From the NCBI GenBank assembly GCA_020072965.1, contig JAIQFY010000041.1, forward strand, positions 1 to 47,421: DNA of 47,421 nt, given 5' to 3'. The notes below the pieces were generated by a model. That model did not search any database and was not told the origin of the DNA. It was given only the letters and a program-made list of their open reading frames with translations. Both the position numbers and the translations under genes were made by a program. Each line of letters begins with the position of its first letter. Positions within the stretch are counted from its first letter, which is position 1. Below, piece by piece: positions 7,963 to 17,670 of the stretch. The stretch comes from Terriglobia bacterium (GTDB lineage Bacteria; Acidobacteriota; Terriglobia; JAIQFV01).

Positions 7963-10030
7963 TCTGGGCCAGTCGGGCCTTCAGGTCGTCCAGCTTCCTC
8001 TGAACATTGGCCATTTCCTCAGCATCCACGTTGCCGCCCTGCTGAGGGTTCTGGCGATAAGACCTGAGTGACTTCTCATACTCGCTGGTGGCAAGCTTGA
8101 ACTGATCGGTGGCAAAATAGAGGTCGCCCAGGTGATCGTGGATGGTGGGGTCCTTCGGGAGCTTCTCGATCGCCTTCAAAAGGTGGGCCTCTGCAAGATC
8201 GTATCTCTTGAGTTTGAAATAAGCCCACCCCAGGCTGTCGAGGTAGGCGCCATTGGCAGGCTCAAGATCCACCGCCTGCTGGATGTACTTCAAGGCCTCC
8301 TCCAGCCGCACTCCCCGGTCTGCCAGCATGTACCCAAGATAGTTCAAGGCCGCGGCATTCTGGGCATTCAGCTTGAGCGTGCGGTGAAAGGTCGCCTCGG
8401 CGAGATCGTATTTTTTTTCTCGCTCGTAGATTGCGCCCAGGAAGAAGAGGACACCTTCCTTCTGATCTTCACCGGCCAAAACCTCGGCGGCCAGGACGTT
8501 CTTCTCAGCCTCGGGGTACCGCTTCTCCCTTTCCTGGATCTGTGCCATCGTGAGATAGACTTCACGATCGTCCTTGGTTCCGGTCAGCAGTTTCTCAAGC
8601 TGGGCGATGGAGCCCGGGTAATCCCCTTTTTCATCCACCACCTCGGCCCGCTGCAGCTTGAAGCCGCGCTCCTTGGGATATCTTTGGATGGCCTCGTTGG
8701 AGAGCTCGATGGCTTTGTCGTAATCTTTCTTCGTCCGGAAGGTGTCGATAATCAGGCCGTCCACCTTGGCCGCATTTTCCTTGTCCAGCGCTTTCAACTG
8801 ATCAAACGTCTTGATCGCCTCGGAATATTTTTCCATCTTGCGGTAAACCATGCCGAGTCGTTCCAGAAAAATGCCCCGGTTATTCAGTTCGGCAGCTGAG
8901 TAAGTGCCGTTTTTCTTCTCGGTGGTCTTCACCAGGTCGTTGAGCTTGGCGACGGCCTCCTCATATTTCTCCTGCTCTTCGTACAGAATCGCGAGGTTGT
9001 AAGTGACATCGATGGAATCGGGGCGCAGGAGCTGGGCATTGAGCAGGCTCTGGAGGGCGGCGTCAAAATTGTTCAGTCGCCGGTAAATCTGCCCGATCCG
9101 GAGATAGGAATCGGCATCACTCTTATCCGTTTCCACGATCGCTTTGTATTCGTCGAGGGCGGCTTTCAGTTGGCCGTCCTGCAGCAGGCACTCCGCCAGG
9201 CTGCGATTGACGTTGAGATTACTATGGTCCAGCACGATGGCTCTTCGATAAAAATCGATCGCCTTCTTGAAGTTCTTACTACGCTCATAGGCGTATCCCA
9301 TCGCGACATAAAGCTGGGCCGAATCCACTTTCTTGGGCAGGTTCTTCTCCAGCAGGGCGATGGCCTGCTCGCTCTCGGAGAGATCCGTATACAGGAAGGC
9401 CAGGTTGGTGAGACAGCTTTCGGAGTCCGGTTCGATTTCCAGGCAGTGCTTGAAAATACCCATCGCCTGATCGCTCTTACCGGCGCGGCGGTACAACTGG
9501 CCGAGCGTCAGCAAATCGTCGGTGGCATTGGGATCGATCCGGGTAATGTCTTCGTACTGGGCGATCGCCTTTTCCACCATGGAATCAGAGGTCTTTGCAG
9601 GAGAATCCGCATCCCCGATGAGGGAACGATAGATGTTGCCAAGGAGGCGGTGGGCTTCCAGATTGTTCGGATCCTTTTTGATCGCTGATTCCGCTTCGCT
9701 CACCGCGTCCTTGATGGCGCTGTTGCGAGCATAAGCCGAGGCCAATTCTGCATTCAAGAACGACGAGGAGGGATCGTATTTGATGGCCAGTTTGTACTCC
9801 TCGATGGCCTCCCGAAAACGACCCTGCTCTTCCAGGAGGTGTCCCTGGATGTAATGGTAATAACTCTGGGCGCGATCCGAAGGATATGCTGATTCCGCGG
9901 CCGCACCCAGGGCTTTCGGATCCTTCGCCTTGTCTTTATCATCGGCCCGGAGAGAACCCAAGGACAGAAGAAGGACCAATAATGCGAAAAAAACATCCGA
10001 CCGCCGGGGGAAAACCTGATTAAACTTCAT
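7949..10030 (-). CDS. Secreted tetratricopeptide-repeat protein
   Basis: The 693-residue protein starts at the ATG at 10030. It has a signal peptide: basic MKFNQVFPRRSD, a hydrophobic run FFALLVLLLSLGSL, then a cleavable RADD. The rest is almost entirely TPR helices (repeats of the AxxxYxxAL..P type from about residue 45 to 680). A short Lys-rich end follows (LDDLKARLAQNVNK). TPR arrays are protein-interaction scaffolds, here outside the cytoplasm. No catalytic domain is seen. The lack of a lipobox Cys suggests a soluble periplasmic protein. It heads the ispE-tRNA-prs-rplY transcript behind a good promoter. Its job is unknown; the gene context alone does not settle it. Confidence 0.85.
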   Translation of the reverse strand: MKFNQVFPRRSDVFFALLVLLLSLGSLRADDKDKAKDPKALGAAAESAYPSDRAQSYYHYIQGHLLEEQGRFREAIEEYKLAIKYDPSSSFLNAELASAYARNSAIKDAVSEAESAIKKDPNNLEAHRLLGNIYRSLIGDADSPAKTSDSMVEKAIAQYEDITRIDPNATDDLLTLGQLYRRAGKSDQAMGIFKHCLEIEPDSESCLTNLAFLYTDLSESEQAIALLEKNLPKKVDSAQLYVAMGYAYERSKNFKKAIDFYRRAIVLDHSNLNVNRSLAECLLQDGQLKAALDEYKAIVETDKSDADSYLRIGQIYRRLNNFDAALQSLLNAQLLRPDSIDVTYNLAILYEEQEKYEEAVAKLNDLVKTTEKKNGTYSAAELNNRGIFLERLGMVYRKMEKYSEAIKTFDQLKALDKENAAKVDGLIIDTFRTKKDYDKAIELSNEAIQRYPKERGFKLQRAEVVDEKGDYPGSIAQLEKLLTGTKDDREVYLTMAQIQEREKRYPEAEKNVLAAEVLAGEDQKEGVLFFLGAIYEREKKYDLAEATFHRTLKLNAQNAAALNYLGYMLADRGVRLEEALKYIQQAVDLEPANGAYLDSLGWAYFKLKRYDLAEAHLLKAIEKLPKDPTIHDHLGDLYFATDQFKLATSEYEKSLRSYRQNPQQGGNVDAEEMANVQRKLDDLKARLAQNVNK

Positions 10031-10141
10031 AAAAATCTCGATGACCTCACTTCTTGCGGGGTGTGCTACCAAACAAGATTGCCTCCTGTTTGATGCAAAT
10101 TGTTGTGATTGCGTCGCCACTCACCCATTTTGCAACTTGCG

Positions 10142-10170
10142 ATTATCACATAGCGATAAAGTGATGTCAA
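10142..10170 (-). promoter_or_regulatory. Sigma70-type promoter for the TPR-ispE-prs operon
   Basis: On the minus strand TTGACA (10165-10170) and GATAAT (10142-10147) are separated by exactly 17 bases: a perfect -35 and a near-consensus -10. Transcription would start near 10135, giving a leader of about 105 bases before the TPR start at 10030. Confidence 0.75.
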
Positions 10171-10270
10171 TTCAAGCAAGAGCGAGGGGGAAGAGCCTCG
10201 GGAGCACATATTTCACGAATCAAGGGGTGTTCCTCGCGGGCTCTCTTAATGAGGTTGGGTTAACGACGCA

Positions 10271-11530
10271 GTGGCGTCCGAGGTCTGCGGATTTGTGGTT
10301 CCTCCAGATCGTGCTACCATCTGCCCCGTGCAATCACGAAATCAATCCCTCCGGCGACTGCCGGCTGAAGCGAGTCCCGCATGGGCCGAGATTTCACTCT
10401 CCCGGATTCTGAAAAACCTCCGGGCGGTCCAGCGGCGCACAGGAAGAACCTGCGAGCTGATGGCGGTGGTCAAGGCCAACGCATACGGTCATGGCGCCTC
10501 CGTCGTATCACGCCATCTCGCAGCCCACGGAGTTCGTTGGTTTGGAGTGGCGACGCTCGAAGAGGCGCTGGAATTGCGCCGGGGGGGAATCCGGAAGAAC
10601 GTCCTGATCCTTGGTACTTTTTTCCCGTCTCAGGCCTCCACTGCCATCAAACATCACATTCAAGTGACGGCCAGCTCCACCCAACACCTCGATGCCCTGA
10701 ATCGAGCGGCATCGAAAAAGACGCCGGCGTTGGTCCACCTGAAGTTTGATACCGGGATGGGCCGGATGGGATTCTCCTTGGCGGATTCCGAGATTTTGGC
10801 GAAGCGCTGGGCTAAGGGAGACTGGCGACACCTATCTCTGCAGGGCATGTCCTCTCACCTGGCGTCCGCTGAAGATCCGGATTGTCCGCAGAATCGGACA
10901 CAGTCACAGAATTTTAGAAGACTTCTCACAGTCTTCGAGACCCATGGGATTAAGGTTCCAATTCGGCATCTCGCCAACAGCGCGGGGGCGATCTTTTATC
11001 CCGCCATGCGTCTGGACCTGGTCAGGACCGGCATCGCGTTGTTTGGCTACGAACCGCGAAGTCCGAAGATGCCACCGATGGGCACGGCGCCCGTACTCTC
11101 TCTGAAGACGAGGATCCTCCATTTGAAGTCCGTCCCCGCCGGAAGCCTCCTCGGCTATGGGGGGACGTTTGTCACACGGCGGCCCTCTGTCATTGCAACC
11201 CTGCCCGTCGGCTATGCCCACGGGGTGAATCGAAGGCTTTCGTTTGCCAACAGGCTGCCCCATCGCAGTGCCAACGCCCAGACGCAGCCCATGAACACTA
11301 TTGTCCGCGGCCAGCTCGCACCGATGGTGGGGCGAGTGTCGATGGATCTGATCCTGGTGGATGTCACTGATGTCAGGGGCGTCCGCCCGGGCGACGAAGT
11401 TATTCTCCTGGGTCAGTCCGGATCGCACGCCATCAACGCCGCGGATTGGGGCGCGTACGTTGGGACCATTTCCTATGAGGTATTATGCGGGATCAGCACC
11501 AGAAGAGTGTACCGGGTGTACGTGGACTGA
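10271..11530 (+). CDS. alr: Alanine racemase
   Basis: This PLP enzyme converts L- to D-alanine for peptidoglycan. The N-terminal TIM-barrel begins at PAWAEISLSRILKNLRAVQ and carries the PLP lysine in MAVVKANAYGHGA (about residue 68). HLKFDTGMGRMGF and the C-terminal beta domain follow, with GYGGTF (catalytic Tyr) and GRVSMDLILVDVT. Family members are usually 360-390 residues, so the N-terminus is overlong. The GTG at 10271 gives 419 residues, and another GTG at 10328 gives 400. Neither has a strong ribosome-binding site. It is transcribed divergently from the TPR operon. Confidence 0.94.
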   Translation: MASEVCGFVVPPDRATICPVQSRNQSLRRLPAEASPAWAEISLSRILKNLRAVQRRTGRTCELMAVVKANAYGHGASVVSRHLAAHGVRWFGVATLEEALELRRGGIRKNVLILGTFFPSQASTAIKHHIQVTASSTQHLDALNRAASKKTPALVHLKFDTGMGRMGFSLADSEILAKRWAKGDWRHLSLQGMSSHLASAEDPDCPQNRTQSQNFRRLLTVFETHGIKVPIRHLANSAGAIFYPAMRLDLVRTGIALFGYEPRSPKMPPMGTAPVLSLKTRILHLKSVPAGSLLGYGGTFVTRRPSVIATLPVGYAHGVNRRLSFANRLPHRSANAQTQPMNTIVRGQLAPMVGRVSMDLILVDVTDVRGVRPGDEVILLGQSGSHAINAADWGAYVGTISYEVLCGISTRRVYRVYVD

Positions 11531-11544
11531 CGCTCAGGTAGTAA

Positions 11545-11602
11545 CGACTTCAGTCGTTCACCAGTTTTTCCAACCATCGTAATACCGACTTTAGTCGTTC
11601 AC
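11545..11602 (+). repeat. Two copies of a short palindromic repeat
   Basis: CGACTTCAGTCGTTCAC (11545-11561) recurs as CGACTTTAGTCGTTCAC (11586-11602), with one mismatch. Each copy holds a small palindrome, CGACT-N2-AGTCG. They lie between alr and radC, where no gene is seen, and look like a dispersed intergenic repeat family. Confidence 0.6.
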
Positions 11603-11702
11603 TATCCTCCGGGACCCGGATAATCGGGCCCCGACCATCACTTGAAATTCCTTCCGATTTAGAATAGCCTTAGTTCAAACCTTCCCCCTGAGAACCTTAG
11701 CC

Positions 11703-12401
11703 ATGAGACCCAAGAAAATCTCTGAGAAGTGGGTACGGTACTGGCCTGAAAGCGAACAACCCCGCGAACGCCTCCTGCGGCACGGGACGGCAGCCTTGAG
11801 CGACGCGGAACTGCTGGCCATCTTTCTCCGCGTCGGTGTGCGCGGGATGAGCGTGGTGGATCTCTCTCGTCAACTCCTCGTCGGTTTCGGCGGACTGCGC
11901 GGACTCTTCAAGGCGAGTGATGAGGCGCTTGGAAAGGTCAAGGGTCTTGGCCCAGCCAAAATCGCCACGTTGCGGGCCATCGGCGAGCTCAGCCAACGGC
12001 AGCTCCGTGAGAAGGTTGAGCACGAATCGTTCATTGAGTGTTCGCGTGATGTCGTTGACCTCCTGGCGCACAAATTTCGTGACCTCGACCAGGAGGTTTT
12101 TTCCATTGTCTTCCTCAATACCAAACACCGTGTGTTGAAAATCGAGGAGATGTTTCGCGGAACGATTGATTCCGCCTCCGTGTACCCGCGCGAAATTGTG
12201 AAGCGGGCGCTGGCGGTCTCCTCCTCGGCGCTGGTGGCCGCGCATAATCACCCGTCCGGCAATCCCGAGCCCAGTCGCGAAGACCAGCGATTAACGCAGG
12301 AGCTGCGCGATGCGTGCAAGCTGGTCGATATCGTTCTGCTCGACCACATCGTCATCGGGGGGAATGACTATTTCAGTTTTGCGGAAAAGGGAATGATGTG
12401 A
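11703..12401 (+). CDS. radC: RadC-like JAMM/MPN-domain protein
   Basis: The 232 residues match the RadC (DUF2466) family. The N-terminal part is a UPF0758-type helix-hairpin-helix region (LSDAELLAIFLRVG..LGPAKIATLRAI, about 30-100). The JAB/MPN metalloprotease-like domain follows, with SSALVAAHNHPSGNPEPSRED giving the HxH...D zinc set (about 180-197). The old link to DNA repair in E. coli is doubtful, and the biochemical role is not established. It stands alone on the plus strand between alr and the convergent ABC operon. Confidence 0.92.
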   Translation: MRPKKISEKWVRYWPESEQPRERLLRHGTAALSDAELLAIFLRVGVRGMSVVDLSRQLLVGFGGLRGLFKASDEALGKVKGLGPAKIATLRAIGELSQRQLREKVEHESFIECSRDVVDLLAHKFRDLDQEVFSIVFLNTKHRVLKIEEMFRGTIDSASVYPREIVKRALAVSSSALVAAHNHPSGNPEPSREDQRLTQELRDACKLVDIVLLDHIVIGGNDYFSFAEKGMM

Positions 12402-12410
12402 CGGGAGGAG

Positions 12411-12624
12411 TTAGGTGATAGGTAATAGGTGGTAGGTGATAGGGGATTGACGTTAGGGCCGAGAGGTCAGAGGTCTGGTCTCGGTGATCCGAAACCAACT
12501 CCCATCCTCATATATTTGCTCTTGGAAGCGCCGTTTGTTTGAGAGAAAACTGGAGCACGACGTCCTAATCTTCTATTCGAGCCAAAATCTCAGTTGCCCG
12601 CCCTATCACCTAACACCTAATACC
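12411..12624. repeat. Inverted pair of TAGGTGATAGG-type repeats
   Basis: A run of short near-repeats, TTAGGTGATAGG..TAGGTGGTAGGTGATAGGG (12411-12444), is matched in inverted orientation by CCCTATCACCTAACACCTAA (12601-12620 and on to 12624). The 155 bases between hold no supported gene. It marks the convergent end of radC and the ABC operon, and may be a long-loop transcription barrier or simply a repeat family. Confidence 0.5.
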
Positions 12625-12629
12625 TTTTT

Positions 12630-13349
12630 TCACGCCGGCAGGAGTTGGCCCTTTTCCAGATGCCGGGTGGTGTGGGCATAGGCGGCGGCGTGCGGGTCAT
12701 GGGTCACCATGACGATGGTCTTGTGAAAGTCCTCGTTGAGGCGTTTCAGGATCTCCAGAACCTCGGTGGCGGAATGGCTGTCGAGGTCGCCAGTCGGTTC
12801 ATCAGCCAGGATGAGAGTCGGATCCGTCACAATGGCCCGGGCAATCGCGACGCGTTGTTCCTGGCCGCCAGAAAGCTGTTTGGGCAGATGGTTCACGCGA
12901 TCCTCCAGCCCCACCAGCTTCAGTGAGGTCGTGACGTGCTCCTTCCTCTGGGACTTGGAAAGACCTGTGAGCAGTAAGGGCAGTTCCACGTTTTCCGCCG
13001 CCGTGAGGACCGGGATCAGGTTGAAGGTCTGAAAAACATAGCCGATATGCTCGTTGCGCCAGCGTGAAATCTCCTTGTCGTTGAGCCGGAAGATGTTCTC
13101 ACCCATGACTAATAGTTCGCCGGAGGTGGGGTGATCGATGGCCGCAATCAGATTCAGCAGGGTGGTCTTACCTGAACCCGAGGGGCCCATCAAAGCAAGG
13201 AAGTCCCCCTCGGTGATTTCCAGTGAGGCCTCATCCAGCGCCTTGACCTCGAAGCTGTCTCGACGGAACACGCGGGTCACAGCGCGCGCCTGAACGATGC
13301 TTTTCGGCGCGAAGGCGGTTTCCTTGGGATCCTGGGTGATGGTCGGCAT
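12630..13349 (-). CDS. ABC transporter ATP-binding protein (MacB/LolD type)
   Basis: This is the motor of an ABC export complex on the inner face of the cytoplasmic membrane. It has 239 residues from the ATG at 13349 (AAGGTG upstream); an upstream GTG at 13358 lies inside that ribosome-binding site. The full set is visible: Walker [14 protein letters not shown]-loop [11 protein letters not shown], signature [14 protein letters not shown], Walker [14 protein letters not shown] and switch HDPHA. The sequence places it in the MacB/LolD/FtsE group, which works with FtsX-type permeases. It is the last gene of a four-gene operon and starts 14 bases after the fusion protein. Confidence 0.95.
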   Translation of the reverse strand: MPTITQDPKETAFAPKSIVQARAVTRVFRRDSFEVKALDEASLEITEGDFLALMGPSGSGKTTLLNLIAAIDHPTSGELLVMGENIFRLNDKEISRWRNEHIGYVFQTFNLIPVLTAAENVELPLLLTGLSKSQRKEHVTTSLKLVGLEDRVNHLPKQLSGGQEQRVAIARAIVTDPTLILADEPTGDLDSHSATEVLEILKRLNEDFHKTIVMVTHDPHAAAYAHTTRHLEKGQLLPA

Positions 13350-13362
13350 TTGATTCACCTTT

Positions 13363-14724
13363 TCACTGCGTCTCTTTTAACCTGACCCGGTCGCCTTCCT
13401 TCAAGCTGGCGGGGGCGTTCACAATGACATTTTCACCGCCGGTCAATCCCTCCACGACTACCCCATTGCTCCGCCGTCCGGTCACCCGCACCTCGCGGGC
13501 CAGCGCCTTCCCTTCAAAGGCAATCCAGACAATTTTCTTCCCGTCGCGATCCCGGACAGCAGCTGAGGGAACGACGACTCCCGTCAAGGCCTGATTTGAC
13601 GGGGTGGACATGGTGTCCGGAAGAAACGCCACCTTGGCATTCATCTCCGGACGCAGGTAATCATCCGGTTTTAGAATTTTGACCTTGACCTGTACAGTCG
13701 CTTTCTGACGATTGGCCTCCGGAGAGATTTCGTCAATCACACCCTCATACTTGCGGTCGGGATAGGCATCCGTTGTGACAACGCCCCGCTGTTTGGGACC
13801 GATTCTTGCAAAGTCGTCCTGACTGATATCGAGTTCAACCTGCAAGTCATTCAAATCCGCGAGCGTCACGACGGAGCCGCGTGGCCCGCCTTCGGCACCG
13901 CTCGCAAATTGGGCTGTGACCAACTCTCCCTTCTCGGCTGTGCGCTCAAGAATAGTTCCATTGACGGGAGCCCGGATGAGAGTGGCATCACGCAAGGTTT
14001 GTGCGTAATCCAGTTCCCCGCGGGCCTGGACGAGTTGCCCCCTGGCTTGATCGATGTCCTCCTGGCGCGGCCCGATACGAACAAGTTCGTAAACTTTTTG
14101 CAGTGAGTTGACCTGCTCTTGAGTGGAGTCGTAGCGGCCGACGGCATCGTCGAGTTGCTGGCGCGTGAATACCCCTTGAGCGACCAGGTCGCGAGTTCGA
14201 TCCAGGGTTGCCTTAGCGTTGATAAGATTTGCCCGGGCCTGTTCCAGATTGTGGAGTGCCTCGGCGATTTCCTGGGGACGCGATCCGGTCTCGAGGGCCT
14301 TCAACCGTGCGCCGGCAGCCACGACGGCTCCCCGAGCCTGCTCCACTTGGGCTTTGAATTCCTGGTCCTCCAGCCGTACCAGGACCTGACCCTGCTTTAC
14401 CTTGTCGCCCTTCTCGACTCCTATCCAGGCGATGCGGCCGGTGACCTTAGAATTCACATTGATCTTGTGATGCGCAACGATGTAGCCACTGGCGTTCAGG
14501 ACGACCGGGATTGAGGAGGTGTTTTCGGGGATGGCTCGAACGGCCGCGACTTCCATCGCTGCAGGGCTTAGCACGCGATACACCATCGTGATGACAGCGA
14601 CTACTGCGAGCAACGAAATGCCGATCAGAATGAACCGTTTCGACCATTTCGGGGGCCTGTCCCCTCGGTCCGGGCGTTCGATCTTCAGGCTTTTCAACTC
14701 GTCGTACTTGGTGTCAGCCGGCAT
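13363..14724 (-). CDS. Membrane-fusion (periplasmic adaptor) protein, MacA/HlyD type
   Basis: The 453-residue adaptor has one N-terminal membrane anchor (about residues 30-50, [18 protein letters not shown]). After it come a beta-barrel/lipoyl half ([19 protein letters not shown]), a long coiled-coil hairpin (about 120-230, rich in Ala/Gln/Glu: [19 protein letters not shown]), the second lipoyl half ([10 protein letters not shown]), and a C-terminal beta-barrel (about 290-450). It would link the FtsX-like permeases to an outer-membrane channel, but no TolC-like gene is in the window. It lies 134 bases after the second permease in the same orientation. Confidence 0.93.
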   Translation of the reverse strand: MPADTKYDELKSLKIERPDRGDRPPKWSKRFILIGISLLAVVAVITMVYRVLSPAAMEVAAVRAIPENTSSIPVVLNASGYIVAHHKINVNSKVTGRIAWIGVEKGDKVKQGQVLVRLEDQEFKAQVEQARGAVVAAGARLKALETGSRPQEIAEALHNLEQARANLINAKATLDRTRDLVAQGVFTRQQLDDAVGRYDSTQEQVNSLQKVYELVRIGPRQEDIDQARGQLVQARGELDYAQTLRDATLIRAPVNGTILERTAEKGELVTAQFASGAEGGPRGSVVTLADLNDLQVELDISQDDFARIGPKQRGVVTTDAYPDRKYEGVIDEISPEANRQKATVQVKVKILKPDDYLRPEMNAKVAFLPDTMSTPSNQALTGVVVPSAAVRDRDGKKIVWIAFEGKALAREVRVTGRRSNGVVVEGLTGGENVIVNAPASLKEGDRVRLKETQ

Positions 14725-14858
14725 GGATTTTCTGAAAGACCTCGGATAAATGCTTGCTTCATCAGCGGCGATGTGGCCGCTTCAACCCTCAGGTTCATCG
14801 CCCATACGGGCGAAATGTCATCGCTCCAGCGTTCGCTTAAACACTATCACACGTCATA

Positions 14859-16019
14859 CTATTCTCGGAGTGCCGACAGGATATCCTGTTTAGCGGCGTG
14901 CCATGCCGGAGCCAGCCCCCCAAAGACTCCCATGATGGCAGCGAAGGCCAGTGCCACCGTCAACACGCCGACCGACATGCGAATCCGGAACACAACCTCG
15001 GTAAATGTCACCAGATTCGAAGTGCCGGTGGTCAGGTTGTTAAGGGGTGACATCAACACAATGGCGACCAATCCGCCCAGCAGGGCGATCAGCAGCGATT
15101 CCAGGACGAATGAAGCCAGGATGCTTGGACGTGAAAAGCCCAGCACGCGCAGCGTGGCTATTTCACGCGCACGGTACGTGACCGCCGCATACATGGTGTT
15201 CATCGCCGCAAAACATGATCCAATCGCCATGATGATGGCGACAAGTATTCCGACAAATTTGATCGGATCCCCGGAGCGGGTTTGGCGGGCATAATAATCG
15301 GTCTCCAACATCCCTTCAAGTTTGAGCCGCTGGTCGTCGCTCACGCGGTGGGTCAAGGCCTCAGCCGATGCCTTGTCTGTGGCATGCAGCAGGACAGACG
15401 AGTAAATTGGCCGGTCGAAATCCGAGGCCATCTGGTTTACATCGGCCCAAATCTCGGAATCGTGGGCCGTCCCGCCAGCATCAAAGACACCTACCACTGT
15501 CCACGATCCTTTTCCAAACTGCATTGTGGTACCCAGGTCAGCACGGCTGAAGCGACTCTGAATCGACTGGCTGACAGCAACCTCTCGCAGCCCGGGCGTA
15601 AACCAGCGGCCTCGGGCCAGCTTCACTCTGGGACGTAGCTTGAATCCCGTCGGCGTCATCCCCCGCACGCTGACATTGACCTCTCCCGTTCCATCCGCAC
15701 GGGGAAGAACAATGGCCACGACCATCTCCCCCGAGGCAAGGGGTTCACCCTGCTCATCATGGGCGACACCAGGCAGAAATTTCATGATCTGCAGGGAATC
15801 CCGGCTGATAACGCTGGAGAGTTCAGCATCGGCTCCTTTACGCAGCACCAGCACGTTCTGGGGATCGCCGCTTGTGACAAAGGCCTGCTGCAAGCCTCTG
15901 AGCAACCCCATGATGAAGATGGCAATGCTAACGGTCAGTGCGATGCCGAGCACAGTCATGACCGTGGCGCCGAGGCGCAAGCGCAGGTTACGGACGTTGT
16001 AGACGAGCGGTATAGCCAT
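14859..16019 (-). CDS. ABC transporter permease, FtsX/MacB type (second)
   Basis: The 386 residues start at the ATG at 16019; the frame stays open to 16070 without a better start. One TM segment near the N-terminus (about 20-40) is followed by a large periplasmic MacB_PCD domain (about 45-245) and then three TM segments. Between the TM segments is ARLRVLGF-like sequence (REIATLRVLGFSRPSILASF), the coupling-helix motif of FtsX permeases. It is probably the partner of the permease immediately upstream (51 bases), giving a heterodimeric LolCE-like complex served by the ATPase at 12630. Confidence 0.92.
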   Translation of the reverse strand: MAIPLVYNVRNLRLRLGATVMTVLGIALTVSIAIFIMGLLRGLQQAFVTSGDPQNVLVLRKGADAELSSVISRDSLQIMKFLPGVAHDEQGEPLASGEMVVAIVLPRADGTGEVNVSVRGMTPTGFKLRPRVKLARGRWFTPGLREVAVSQSIQSRFSRADLGTTMQFGKGSWTVVGVFDAGGTAHDSEIWADVNQMASDFDRPIYSSVLLHATDKASAEALTHRVSDDQRLKLEGMLETDYYARQTRSGDPIKFVGILVAIIMAIGSCFAAMNTMYAAVTYRAREIATLRVLGFSRPSILASFVLESLLIALLGGLVAIVLMSPLNNLTTGTSNLVTFTEVVFRIRMSVGVLTVALAFAAIMGVFGGLAPAWHAAKQDILSALRE

Positions 16020-16070
16020 GACTTCAGAGAAATTCCAAAGACCTGCAACCCACAATCTAAGGTTCCGCAA

Positions 16071-17219
16071 TCACCCAATGTGCCGTAGTCCATCCACGAT
16101 ATTTAGACGGGAGGCGCGATACGCGGGAACGATCGCACTGAGCACTCCCACGAGGACTGCCACGATCACAGCGACAACCAGCGTCGGGAACGTGACGGTC
16201 AGCCCGGACAGCATCTGACCAGCGGGTGAGTTGGCCACTACTTTGACCAGGCTATTGGCGGACAGTACGCCGAGCAGGCCTCCAATCAGTGAAAGTGTGA
16301 CTGCTTCTCCAATGAACAGTGCCAGGATAGACAACTTTGTGAAGCCGAGAGTCTTGAGAAGGGCCACCTCGCGAATGCGTTCACGGATCGACATGGCCAT
16401 GGTATTAGCGGACACCAGCAAGATCGCGAAGACCACGGCCAGCGAGATGCTGAGAATGAAGGCCTTCACATTGCCCAGCATCGACACGAACCCCAACTCA
16501 AAGGCTTTTTCGGTCTCCGTTTTCGTGGGTTCGGGAGCGTTCCGGAACATGTCGTCGACGCTGGAGGACACCCGGGCAACAGATTCCGGCGAATCGACGA
16601 GAATTGCGAATAATCCCATCTGCCCTTTCGCCCACCTTACGGATTCCTCAACATAGGTCCAATTGAAATAGAGCGCCTGGTCTGATGAAGTGGAATCATA
16701 AATGCCGCGGATGGTCAGCTCAAGATTGACCGGAAAGATCGTTCCCATGAGTGTCAATCGATCTCCCAGCTTCCAGCCGTGTTTCTCCGCCAGTTTTCGC
16801 TCCACCACGGCGCCCGCCCGATCACGGACCCAGGCTTGCAGTTGATCGGGGGGAATCTGCCAATCCTTGTAGACCTTGAAGAGTTCTTCGGGATTCGTGC
16901 CAAACTGGGCGAAAAAGTTCTCCGGCCGGTCATCCTTGTAACGACCGCCAAACCACTCTATGGGCACCACTTCCACGACACCTGGAATGGTGCGAATCTT
17001 CTGTTGGTATGACGCCGGCAGGAAGAAGGTCAGCGAGACACGATGCCGCGTAACCAGCCGCAACGCGGAATCCGCACTGCCCTTGTCAATATAAAAGCCC
17101 CGGTAGACCGAAATCATCAACGTCAGCAAGAGAAGCGAGAAGGCGATACTCAGGATGGTGAGTAAACTCCGGCGCTTATTGCGAGACGTGTTTTTGTAAA
17201 CAAATCGGGACAGCGTCAT
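16071..17219 (-). CDS. ABC transporter permease, FtsX/MacB type (first)
   Basis: The 382 residues run from the ATG at 17219. The N-terminal TM segment (LLTILSIAFSLLLLTLMISV, about 19-38) precedes a periplasmic domain of about 200 residues, then three TM segments in the C-terminal 130 residues. The FtsX-type coupling motif is IREVALLKTLGFTKLSIL. It is the first gene of the operon permease-permease-adaptor-ATPase. Such systems export peptides, lipoproteins or small amphipathic compounds; the substrate is not indicated here. Confidence 0.92.
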   Translation of the reverse strand: MTLSRFVYKNTSRNKRRSLLTILSIAFSLLLLTLMISVYRGFYIDKGSADSALRLVTRHRVSLTFFLPASYQQKIRTIPGVVEVVPIEWFGGRYKDDRPENFFAQFGTNPEELFKVYKDWQIPPDQLQAWVRDRAGAVVERKLAEKHGWKLGDRLTLMGTIFPVNLELTIRGIYDSTSSDQALYFNWTYVEESVRWAKGQMGLFAILVDSPESVARVSSSVDDMFRNAPEPTKTETEKAFELGFVSMLGNVKAFILSISLAVVFAILLVSANTMAMSIRERIREVALLKTLGFTKLSILALFIGEAVTLSLIGGLLGVLSANSLVKVVANSPAGQMLSGLTVTFPTLVVAVIVAVLVGVLSAIVPAYRASRLNIVDGLRHIG

Positions 17220-17234
17220 GGTGCATTCCCACAA

Positions 17235-17670
17235 AATAGATGGCGGCCGGGCCCGCCACCGATGCCTGAATCCGGATCCTTACGAATCAACGCCCCTCAC
17301 CCGGCTCTTTCACTTCCGACTTATGTGTCCCCGGTCAGGCGGGATTCGGTTTTTTCGCCAATTGAGCTTCAGTGGAACAATTCGATTCGGCGGTTGATGC
17401 TGATGGGCGTTGGGCTGCGTCAATCAGCCAAATTGATTGTACCATTCACTCTGTAGTGAGTGAATCAAAAACGCGGGATGCCTTTCGATATTAACCGCAT
17501 GAAGCGCTCAAAAACTTGCAGTCGAGCCTGATATGACGATTCCTTGGACGGCACCCGCTGGTGCGCGGTTCTTCTGCCGCCGACGGGGAATATGTTAGAC
17601 TGTGGCGATTCTCGATTTGATGCGCGGCAACCGTTCCATCCTTTCCTTATCTCTATCATGGAGGCAGTCA
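17235..17670. other. Divergent intergenic region between the ABC operon and the M16 genes
   Basis: About 435 bases without a gene. Its one clear structure is the palindrome described separately at 17436-17465. No plus-strand promoter for the M16 pair could be chosen with confidence. Confidence 0.5.
17436..17465 (-). promoter_or_regulatory. Candidate promoter with overlapping palindrome for the ABC operon
   Basis: On the minus strand TTCACT (17459-17464) and TACAAT (17436-17441) are 17 bases apart. The spacer and -35 are covered by the 8-bp inverted repeat ATTCACTC (17444-17451) / GAGTGAAT (17458-17465). An operator overlapping a promoter would fit repressor control of the transporter, but no regulator gene is adjacent. 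The leader would be about 210 bases. Confidence 0.4.
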
